From: Spirochaetia bacterium
GTDB taxonomy: Bacteria; Spirochaetota; Spirochaetia; Sphaerochaetales; Sphaerochaetaceae
Assembly: GCA_900769955.1 (NCBI GenBank)
Contig: CAAGIP010000076.1
Coordinates: forward strand, 1-5,256
Length of the DNA: 5,256 nt
Reading direction: 5' to 3'
The notes under the pieces were generated by a model that was not told where the DNA came from, ran no database searches, and saw only the letters and a list, made by a program, of their open reading frames with translations. A program made the position numbers and the translations under genes. This document shows positions 1 through 4,891 of this stretch, in pieces. Numbering within the stretch: position 1 is the first letter of the stretch; each line of letters opens with the position of its first letter.

Positions 1-2
1 AG

Positions 3-1226
3 TCAGTTGCTGTCTCTCTGCGAGGAGGCCATAAGCCTGATCGCGGAGATGTTGATGAACCCCTTACAGTCGACAGGGTGGTAACCGCCTGCCTTATCCA
101 TGCTTCCGAGCTCCTGATTGTAAAGTGAGCAGGGTGATGTGATTCCGGCATTGATCACATTGCCCTTGTAGAGAGCTACCTTTGCAGTTCCCGTCACATT
201 CTTCTGGCTGGTGTCGAAGAGGCTTGTCAGCATGTTGAATTCAGGAGCGCCCCAGTATCCGTTGTAAATGAGCTCTGCGTACTTGGGAGCGAGCATGTCC
301 CTGAGGTGCATTGCTTCCTTGTCCATGCAAAGACCTTCAAGATTGTGGTGTGCCTTCCAGAGGATCTCACATCCCGGAGTTTCATAGACGCCTCTTGACT
401 TGATTCCGACGAACCTGTTTTCAACCATGTCGACCCTTCCGATCGCATTGTCATGACCCTGCCTGTTAAGATACTCGATCATTGAAAGGTCACCTTCAAC
501 GACCGTGCCGTCATTTTCATTCGTGATCTTCACGGGAACACCGTCCTTAAAGTCAATTGCAAGCACTGTCTCCTCATCGGGAGCGTCCTTGGGACTTACC
601 GTGAGTGAGAAGACATCGGCGGGACACCTCTGGCCAGGATCCTCGAGGATACCTGCTTCGTGAGAAATGTGAATGAGGTTCGCATCTTCACTGTATGGTT
701 TTCTGAGTGATGCCTTTACGGGGATACCGTACTTCTCTGCATATGCAAGCATGTCAGACCTACCCTCGAACTGGGACAGGAACTCAGGATCCTTCCAGGG
801 TGAGATGATCTTCACATCGGGCATGTTCATGTAGTAGCCGAACTCGAACCTTACCTGGTCATTACCCTTACCGGTCGCACCGTGAGCTACATACTTAGTG
901 CCTTCCTTCTTTGCGATTTCGATGTGCCTCTTCGCGATGATGGGGCGTGCAAGGGATGTGCCGAGCATGTAAGTGCCTTCATAGATGGTGTTGGCCTTAA
1001 GTGCAGGATAGACATAGTTTTTAACAAGTTCTTCCTTAAGATCCTCGATGTAAACCTTGCTAGCACCTGTGAGGTAAGCCTTTTCCTCGATCGCCCTGAA
1101 ATCCTCATTCTGTCCCACGTCGGCAACATATGCGATGACGTCAAAGCCCTTGTTTGCGAGCCACTTGAGGATTACTGATGTATCAAGTCCGCCGGAATAG
1201 GCGAGTATTACTTTTTCTTTTTTCAT
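3..1226 (-). CDS. argG: Argininosuccinate synthase
   Basis: ArgG condenses citrulline and aspartate with ATP to argininosuccinate, the penultimate step of arginine synthesis, in the cytoplasm. The 407-residue product is complete and of normal length (about 400). Visible signatures are the N-type ATP pyrophosphatase loop AYSGGLDTS (residues 9-17), YEGTYMLGTSLARP (82-95), HGATGKGNDQVRF (115-127) and the SEDANLIHISHEAGILEDP block (179-197), all family hallmarks. The frame stays open upstream to 1358, but the family begins at MKKEKVILAYSGG, and a GGAG Shine-Dalgarno lies 8 nt before the ATG at 1226, so I chose that start. The TGA stop sits at 3-5. No argH is visible; it could lie beyond the left edge. 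The promoter overlaps an ARG-box-like operator, so arginine repression is likely (inference). Identity is very secure. Confidence 0.98.
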   Translation of the reverse strand: MKKEKVILAYSGGLDTSVILKWLANKGFDVIAYVADVGQNEDFRAIEEKAYLTGASKVYIEDLKEELVKNYVYPALKANTIYEGTYMLGTSLARPIIAKRHIEIAKKEGTKYVAHGATGKGNDQVRFEFGYYMNMPDVKIISPWKDPEFLSQFEGRSDMLAYAEKYGIPVKASLRKPYSEDANLIHISHEAGILEDPGQRCPADVFSLTVSPKDAPDEETVLAIDFKDGVPVKITNENDGTVVEGDLSMIEYLNRQGHDNAIGRVDMVENRFVGIKSRGVYETPGCEILWKAHHNLEGLCMDKEAMHLRDMLAPKYAELIYNGYWGAPEFNMLTSLFDTSQKNVTGTAKVALYKGNVINAGITSPCSLYNQELGSMDKAGGYHPVDCKGFINISAIRLMASSQRDSN

Positions 1227-1234
1227 GAACAAAT

Positions 1235-1238
1235 CTCC
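1235..1238 (-). promoter_or_regulatory. Shine-Dalgarno site of argG
   Basis: GGAG on the minus strand, 8 nt before the ATG at 1226. It settles the argG start in favour of MKKEKV over the 44-codon upstream extension, whose residues do not resemble ArgG. Confidence 0.8.
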
Positions 1239-1254
1239 GTTATGTCGTGTAGAC

Positions 1255-1272
1255 AGTGAATAATTATGCATA
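1255..1272. promoter_or_regulatory. ARG-box-like operator 1 (ArgR/AhrC-type)
   Basis: AGTGAATAATTATGCATA matches the E. coli ARG-box consensus WNTGAATWWWWATTCANW at all but one position (ATGCA instead of ATTCA). It covers the predicted argG -10 hexamer and start point, which is where a repressor would block initiation. The match is seen in the sequence and the consensus is established knowledge. Whether this organism encodes an ArgR/AhrC homologue cannot be told from the window. Confidence 0.6.
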
Positions 1273-1290
1273 AAAGACATTGTGTGACAA
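1263..1290 (-). promoter_or_regulatory. Predicted sigma-70-type promoter of argG
   Basis: On the minus strand, TTGTCA (1290-1285; 5 of 6 to TTGACA) is followed after 16 bp by CATAAT (1268-1263; 5 of 6 to TATAAT). Transcription would start near 1256, giving a leader of about 30 nt that contains the GGAG site. That is too short for a riboswitch or T-box. The hexamers are seen directly; promoter activity is inferred. Confidence 0.6.
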
Positions 1291-1295
1291 GTAGG

Positions 1296-1313
1296 TTTGC
1301 ATAAATATTTAAA
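1296..1313. promoter_or_regulatory. ARG-box-like operator 2, weaker
   Basis: TTTGCATAAATATTTAAA fits the ARG-box consensus at 16 of 18 positions, with mismatches at positions 5 and 15. Its centre is 41 bp from that of box 1, close to four helical turns, so a hexameric ArgR could contact both on one face of the DNA (inference). Because the consensus is AT-rich and the region is too, chance matching is a real concern for this second box. Confidence 0.35.
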
Positions 1314-1325
1314 TATTTTTGCAAA
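1296..1325. repeat. 30-bp near-perfect palindrome
   Basis: The arms TTTGCATAAATATTT and AAATATTTTTGCAAA are reverse complements at 14 of 15 pairs, with the centre between 1310 and 1311 and no spacer. It lies between the divergent argG promoter and a perfect TATAAT (1334-1339) pointing at the membrane protein gene. There is no loop and no downstream T-run, so a protein-binding site is more likely than a terminator. ARG-box-like operator 2 lies within its left half and extends 3 bp past the centre. Confidence 0.6.
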
Positions 1326-1333
1326 TTTCTGAA

Positions 1334-1339
1334 TATAAT
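1334..1339 (+). promoter_or_regulatory. Possible -10 element for the membrane protein/CYTH operon
   Basis: A perfect TATAAT, directly after a TGAAT half-site of the ARG-box type (1330-1334). No good -35 hexamer lies 16-18 bp upstream; that stretch is the AT-rich palindrome. Transcription would begin near 1346, leaving only about 6 nt before the ATG at 1353 but about 58 nt before the ATG at 1404. Confidence 0.4.
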
Positions 1340-1403
1340 ATGTATATATGTCATGCAATCTTTTCTCTTTTCCATTTCGTCCTCTGTGGTTAAACTATAT
1401 TCC

Positions 1404-2177
1404 ATGATAGGATTTTTCATTAAAAAGGCTTTTTTTGACGGATGGGACAATCTCATCGGACTTGCCGTTTACAACCTCGTGAGTGTCGGCTTTCTCATGC
1501 TTCTCCTGCTTTCTTCCTACGTTATGGACATAAGTGCAGTGCTCTGGATTATCTCGGTTGCAGTACTTCTTTTCTGCTTCTGTCTCTTTCAGGGTGCGCT
1601 TTCAAATGTCTGTTTCGGATACTCAAAATACGAAAGGGGAGGCTTTGCTGCCTTCCGTGAAGGCTTCGGAAGATATTTCTCACATTCCGTGTTCTACTTC
1701 ATCATGATGGCTTCTCTTGCCGCGATCATGTTTCTTGTGATCCCGTTTTACATGGCGCTTGACGGCGTGGTCGGCACCATTCTCAGTGTCATAATGGTAT
1801 GGGTAGCGGTTTTCCTGCTGCTTGCAATGCCTTACTACTTCGCACTTTCTTCTTACCTTCCCGGTGACGGTCCGTTAAAAACCTTCAAAAAGTGCTTCAT
1901 CATAATGGGAGACAACATCGGCTTTACGCTCTTCTTCGCACTGTATAATGTAATTCTTATGGTTCTTACTGTTTTCACTATGGGTTTCATCCCCGGAGTT
2001 GCCGGAATGAACCTTGCCTGCCACGATGCGATAAAGCTCATGATGCTCAAGTATGATTACCTTGAGGCTGATCCCGACTGTGACCGCCGCCATCTTCCCT
2101 GGGATGACATCCTCTTTGAGGAACGTGAGAAGGTCGGTCCCAGGACACTGCGCAGCATGATTTTCCCCTGGAAGTAG
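1404..2177 (+). CDS. Polytopic inner-membrane protein of unknown function
   Basis: This start gives 257 residues. About five hydrophobic helices are visible, roughly at residues 20-40, 44-69, 96-118, 123-151 and 171-203. A hydrophilic, acidic C-terminal tail of about 50 residues follows and ends in GPRTLRSMIFPWK. The N-terminus FFIKKAFFDGWDNLIGLAVYN and overall layout are loosely like DUF624/YesL-type membrane proteins, and I recall similar proteins in spirochaetes, but I cannot assign a function. The start is uncertain: ATG at 1353 adds 17 residues (274 total) but would sit almost at the predicted transcript start; GTG at 1386 is also in frame. None has a good Shine-Dalgarno. I prefer 1404 because the ordered membrane-protein sequence begins there. 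It ends 3 bp before the CYTH gene, so the two are probably cotranscribed. Confidence 0.8.
   Translation: MIGFFIKKAFFDGWDNLIGLAVYNLVSVGFLMLLLLSSYVMDISAVLWIISVAVLLFCFCLFQGALSNVCFGYSKYERGGFAAFREGFGRYFSHSVFYFIMMASLAAIMFLVIPFYMALDGVVGTILSVIMVWVAVFLLLAMPYYFALSSYLPGDGPLKTFKKCFIIMGDNIGFTLFFALYNVILMVLTVFTMGFIPGVAGMNLACHDAIKLMMLKYDYLEADPDCDRRHLPWDDILFEEREKVGPRTLRSMIFPWK
2170..2174 (+). promoter_or_regulatory. Shine-Dalgarno site of the CYTH gene
   Basis: GGAAG, 6 nt before the ATG at 2181 and inside the last codons of the upstream membrane protein gene, whose TAG is at 2175-2177. Supports the start and an operon arrangement. Confidence 0.6.
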
Positions 2178-2180
2178 CAT

Positions 2181-2729
2181 ATGGCATATGAAGTTGAAAT
2201 CAAGGCTCATGCATATCCTGAGCTGAAGGAAGTAATTGACCGTTTCACAGGTAAGGAGGGGCACATAGTCCATAAGGATGATGTGTACTACGCTCAGGAA
2301 GGAGACACCTCTCCCCGTTTCCGCATCCGTGATGAGGGGGATAAACTTCTGATCACAGCCAAGAGAAACCACAGGGAAGGGGGACTTGAGTGCAATGAGG
2401 AACTGGAGTTTTCACATGATGTGAAGGATAAACAGACGATGCATCAGATGGCTCTGATGCTCGGCTATCATGTATTCATCGAAAAGCACAAGGAAGGCTT
2501 TGAGTGGATGCATGGGCCTGTTCACATTGAACTTCTCAATGTCAGGAAACTGGGCTGGTATCTTGAAATGGAAATAATGAGTCCTACAGATGACAGAGAT
2601 GCAAACAGGGACAGGATCCTGGCGCTTTACTCGATTCTTGACAGTGTGGGACTCTGCTCATGTGATGTTGAATCAAAAAGCTATCAGCAGATGCTGAGAG
2701 AGCATTCAGAGACTGAAAAAGAAAATTAA
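2181..2729 (+). CDS. CYTH-domain protein (class IV adenylate cyclase / triphosphatase-like)
   Basis: A 182-residue soluble protein spanning a whole CYTH domain. CYTH proteins form an eight-stranded tunnel that binds triphosphates with divalent metal; members include CyaB adenylate cyclases, thiamine triphosphatases and inorganic tripolyphosphatases. The defining ExExK motif is at E4-E6-K8. Other expected charged strands are visible: KDDVYY (32-37), RFRIR (46-50, with R48 and R50), ITAKR (58-62), ECNEELEF (70-77), WYLEMEI (126-132, E129 and E131) and ESKSYQQML (164-172). Catalytic residues therefore look intact. Substrate cannot be told from sequence; CyaB-like annotation is common for such proteins but often unproven. 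A GGAAG Shine-Dalgarno (2170-2174) overlaps the end of the upstream gene, 6 nt before the ATG, suggesting translational coupling. The 3' end overlaps the convergent gene by 24 bp. Confidence 0.9.
   Translation: MAYEVEIKAHAYPELKEVIDRFTGKEGHIVHKDDVYYAQEGDTSPRFRIRDEGDKLLITAKRNHREGGLECNEELEFSHDVKDKQTMHQMALMLGYHVFIEKHKEGFEWMHGPVHIELLNVRKLGWYLEMEIMSPTDDRDANRDRILALYSILDSVGLCSCDVESKSYQQMLREHSETEKEN
2675..2697 (-). terminator. Weak candidate terminator for the plsC operon
   Basis: On the minus strand, just past the stop of the seven-helix protein gene at 2706, TCAGCATCTGCTGA can form a 5-bp stem with a 4-nt loop (2697-2684), followed after TAGC by TTTTT (2679-2675). The stem is short and the T-run is offset, and the same bases encode KSYQQML of the CYTH protein, so this may be coincidence. 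Confidence 0.3.
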
Positions 2730-3446
2730 TATCTGAGACAGCAGGAAGAAGAGACTGCTGGTCCCTGCCGTTCTGGTAAGTAACGACTTTTCCCCTCCGA
2801 AGAATGCGTTTATCAGTGCGTTCGTGACAATTGAGAATGCGATCAGGACGGCAAGTATGTTCCCTGTGGATGTAAGATACATCATGACTCCCATGCATGC
2901 GATCATGATGTTCGATGCCATCATACCTCCCTTTGTTGAGAGAAGGGCCAGAAAGAGGGAAAGCACTGCAGTCACTGCGGCAAAAAGTGCAGTCACGGTA
3001 CTGCTTTCCGATATCTGGGTCATTTCAAGTGTCATGAGGGAAAGTGACAGCAGCAGGAAGAAGTGCCTGACCAGAAGAAGAACCCTGGACGTGCGTCTGT
3101 GGTTCACTGAAAACAGATGATATACTGCCGAAATAATGTAATAGCATATGAAGAAGGCATATACGAGAATCGCCGATAGCCATACCGAAGGTTTCATCGG
3201 CTTAAGCGCTGAAACCGAGAGCAGGGCAACGGTCACAAGGGCTGAAATTATGTCAGACACACCGTTGACGGCTGAATTCACTTCCTTCCTCCTGACGACG
3301 TCAAAGGTATCCGCATCATAGACGAAGCTGAACTTCGTACCGTTCTTCAGGGAAGCGAAAAACTTGACTTCCTCCACATCATCCGCATGTGCGGCTATTT
3401 CCGCAGTCCTCTTTCTGAACTCTTCAAAAACTTCCTTTTTATCCAT
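2706..3446 (-). CDS. Seven-helix membrane protein, degenerate hemolysin III/PAQR-like
   Basis: A 246-residue protein with a soluble N-terminal segment of about 53 residues (MDKKEVFEEF onward) and seven hydrophobic stretches, roughly 63-81, 88-112, 121-143, 149-170, 174-192, 195-215 and 228-246. The first two helices recall the HlyIII/PAQR family: E55-x-N57-x3-N61-G62 before helix 1 resembles its E-x-x-N...HG signature, and S106AVYH110 fits the S-x3-H motif. The family's Asp in the R-x-x-DH motif is Arg (R127-H128), and no His occurs after residue 128, so the H-x3-H pair of the last helix is missing. If homologous, it has lost most of the zinc site of this hydrolase-like family. The family link is inference; otherwise it is an unassigned membrane protein. 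It starts 5 bp after the acyltransferase stop, with GGAG 9 nt upstream, so it is likely cotranscribed and coupled. Confidence 0.8.
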   Translation of the reverse strand: MDKKEVFEEFRKRTAEIAAHADDVEEVKFFASLKNGTKFSFVYDADTFDVVRRKEVNSAVNGVSDIISALVTVALLSVSALKPMKPSVWLSAILVYAFFICYYIISAVYHLFSVNHRRTSRVLLLVRHFFLLLSLSLMTLEMTQISESSTVTALFAAVTAVLSLFLALLSTKGGMMASNIMIACMGVMMYLTSTGNILAVLIAFSIVTNALINAFFGGEKSLLTRTAGTSSLFFLLSQILIFFFSL

Positions 3447-3451
3447 ATCAA

Positions 3452-4141
3452 TCAGCTCCAGAACCTGTTTGTCTTAATGTCATCGATCAGAAAGGAAACC
3501 CTTTCCTTTATTTTTTCCGTAATCAGCTCTTCTGCCTTTGCCCTGTCGGTTTTGGCGAGTTCCTCTTCCTCAGGGAAGGTCATCGGAGATCCTATGTTCG
3601 CATAGTAGTTCCTTGATACCACGGTCATCTCATGGCCCGTGAAACTGCTGTCACGCTTTCTTATACCTCTCTTCGGGGCAATCAGCCCGATCGGGATAAC
3701 GGGAGCACCGCTTTCAAGGTAAATCCTTGCCGCTCCCTTTTTGAATTCAAGGAGTTCGTTTCCGGTATTGAGCATTCCCTCAGGGAAGATGTAAATGCTG
3801 TCCCCCTGTTTAAGATAGCCGACTGCCCTTTCAACGACCTTTGCCCTGTTTTCCTTTGTGTTTGCAGGAATCTGCTCGGCCCAGACAAGATAGTGCTTCA
3901 GCAGAGGCACGTTGAATCCCGGACCTATTACCATGTGAAGACGGTCCTTCATCAGTGTCGTGACAAAGTGCGCATCGGAAGATGAAAAATGGTTTGACAC
4001 GAAAATCTTGGGCCCCGGAGGAAGGGGCTCTGCTTTCCAGGAATGGAAATCAAACCTTATTGAGAGGAATATCCGCACTCCTATGCGGTATATTCCGTGA
4101 AGAATCCGTGCATGCAGTTTCACGCTTTCAATTTTTGCCAT
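3452..4141 (-). CDS. 1-acyl-glycerol-3-phosphate acyltransferase family (PlsC-like)
   Basis: PlsC-type enzymes transfer a fatty acyl chain to lysophosphatidate or related acceptors at the cytoplasmic membrane face, making phosphatidate. The 229-residue product has acyltransferase motif I N50-H51-FSSS-D56 (HxxxxD catalytic pair), motif II region with R99 (KENRAK), motif III FPEG (119-122) and motif IV VIPIGL (148-153). Length is typical. One amphipathic/hydrophobic stretch near residues 14-29 could anchor it. The start at 4141 has only a weak ribosome site (GATGTG, a few nt upstream), but no better in-frame start precedes it: just 36 bp separate it from the divergent ppiC. Acceptor specificity is not visible; a paralogue acting on another lysolipid is possible, so I give no gene symbol. 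It is first in a two-gene operon with the seven-helix protein. Confidence 0.9.
   Translation of the reverse strand: MAKIESVKLHARILHGIYRIGVRIFLSIRFDFHSWKAEPLPPGPKIFVSNHFSSSDAHFVTTLMKDRLHMVIGPGFNVPLLKHYLVWAEQIPANTKENRAKVVERAVGYLKQGDSIYIFPEGMLNTGNELLEFKKGAARIYLESGAPVIPIGLIAPKRGIRKRDSSFTGHEMTVVSRNYYANIGSPMTFPEEEELAKTDRAKAEELITEKIKERVSFLIDDIKTNRFWS
3456..3459 (-). promoter_or_regulatory. Shine-Dalgarno site of the seven-helix protein gene
   Basis: GGAG on the minus strand, 9 nt before the ATG at 3446 and within the last codons of the acyltransferase gene. Supports the chosen start and translational coupling. Confidence 0.7.
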
Positions 4142-4177
4142 ATTTTCACATCAAGTCAATTATGGTAACTTTAAAGC
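4142..4177. promoter_or_regulatory. Minimal divergent intergenic spacer (plsC-like / ppiC)
   Basis: Only 36 bp separate the two divergent start codons. It holds a CATAAT on the minus strand (4164-4159) that could be a -10 for the acyltransferase gene, and a weak TTGCCA (4135-4140) with AATTAT 17 bp later on the plus strand. Neither has a convincing partner hexamer. Each promoter must overlap the other gene or use very short leaders. Confidence 0.25.
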
Positions 4178-4453
4178 ATGGAAATGAGAGCAAGTCACAT
4201 TCTCGTCAGGGACAGGGCCCTTGCCGAGAGAATTTATGAGGAAGTGAAAAAGGGTGGTGATTTCGCCGCGCTTGCAAGAAAATATTCAACATGTCCTTCA
4301 AAATCGAAGGGCGGTGATCTTGGCTGGTTTAAGGAAGGGCAGATGGTGAAGGAATTTGAGGAAGCGACGAAAAAGCTTTCCTACGGAGCAATCTCCAAAC
4401 CTGTCAGGACTCAGTTCGGTTTTCATATCATAAAAAAGACAGGGTCCAGATAA
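4178..4453 (+). CDS. ppiC: Stand-alone parvulin peptidyl-prolyl cis-trans isomerase
   Basis: Rotates prolyl peptide bonds during protein folding. The 91-residue product is a single parvulin domain, nearly the length of E. coli PpiC (Par10, 93 residues), and aligns with it throughout. Shared features are H7 in SHILV, DFAALARKYSTCPS (28-41) with C39, KGGDLGWFKEGQMV (44-57) with M56, F60, and the closing TQFGFHIIK (78-86) with F80 and H83. These include the expected active-site His, Cys, Met and Phe residues. There is no signal peptide or anchor, so it acts in the cytoplasm, unlike PrsA/SurA. A second ATG two codons in (4184) is a possible start; neither has a clear Shine-Dalgarno. Its TAA is followed immediately by the rnhA GTG, so both are expressed together. 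Confidence 0.93.
   Translation: MEMRASHILVRDRALAERIYEEVKKGGDFAALARKYSTCPSKSKGGDLGWFKEGQMVKEFEEATKKLSYGAISKPVRTQFGFHIIKKTGSR
4441..4444 (+). promoter_or_regulatory. Shine-Dalgarno site of rnhA
   Basis: AGGG inside the last codons of ppiC, 9 nt before the GTG at 4454. It supports GTG as the real rnhA start; the next in-frame ATG lies after the first catalytic residue. Confidence 0.65.
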
Positions 4454-4891
4454 GTGAAGAAAGTTCTGATTTACACTGACGGCGCATGCAGCGGTAACCC
4501 CGGTCCCGGAGGGTGGGGCGCGATTCTGAAATACGGGGAAGCCGAGAAGGAAATATCGGGAGGGGAAGCTCAGACCACCAATAACCGCATGGAGCTTACG
4601 GCCGCCATCATGGCACTAAGGGCGCTGAAGGAACCGTGTGAGGTCGATCTTTACTCCGACAGCAAGTACCTTATCGATTCATTTGAAAAGGGCTGGGTCT
4701 ACTCCTGGCAGAAGCTGGGTTTCGTGAAAAAGGGAAAAGCAGTGCCCAACACAGATCTCTGGAAGATCCTGCTGGAGCTCTTCAGGGTTCACAAAGTGAA
4801 TCTGATCTGGGTGAAGGGACACGCTGACAATGAATACAACAACCGCTGCGATAAGTTAGCGGTCGGTGAGTGGAAGAAGTTCAAGGCGTGA
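4454..4891 (+). CDS. rnhA: Ribonuclease HI
   Basis: Cleaves the RNA strand of RNA/DNA hybrids, removing R-loops and primer remnants. At 145 residues it is a typical type 1 enzyme. The catalytic set is complete: D9 (IYTDGACSGNPGPGGWG), E47 (NRMELTAA), D69 (LYSDSKYLI) and D133 (RCDKLA), with the flexible-loop H123 (VKGHADNEYNN). Each is one position below its E. coli counterpart (10, 48, 70, 134, 124). The basic handle region with W81, W85 and K-rich VKKGKAVPN (91-99) is present. It starts with GTG directly after the ppiC stop (TAAGTG), suggesting reinitiation or coupling. It is followed 9 bp later by an intrinsic terminator. The last 36 bp overlap the convergent TPR-like gene. Confidence 0.97.
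   Translation: MKKVLIYTDGACSGNPGPGGWGAILKYGEAEKEISGGEAQTTNNRMELTAAIMALRALKEPCEVDLYSDSKYLIDSFEKGWVYSWQKLGFVKKGKAVPNTDLWKILLELFRVHKVNLIWVKGHADNEYNNRCDKLAVGEWKKFKA

Noticed and set aside
882..1178. Open frames on the plus strand and in another minus frame inside argG
   Set aside because: They lie within a certain gene, encode no recognisable protein and have no ribosome sites; they are coding shadows.
1227..1358. 44-codon N-terminal extension of argG
   Set aside because: It is open in frame but lies in AT-rich promoter sequence, does not resemble ArgG, and a good Shine-Dalgarno precedes the ATG at 1226.
1875..2372. 165-codon minus-strand open frame across the membrane protein and CYTH genes
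   Set aside because: It is antisense to two well-supported genes, and its translation has no domain features.
2737..2763. Hairpin GACAGCAG / CTGCTG-GTC as terminator of the CYTH operon
   Set aside because: There is no T-run after it on the plus strand, and a bulge interrupts the stem; not enough to call a terminator.
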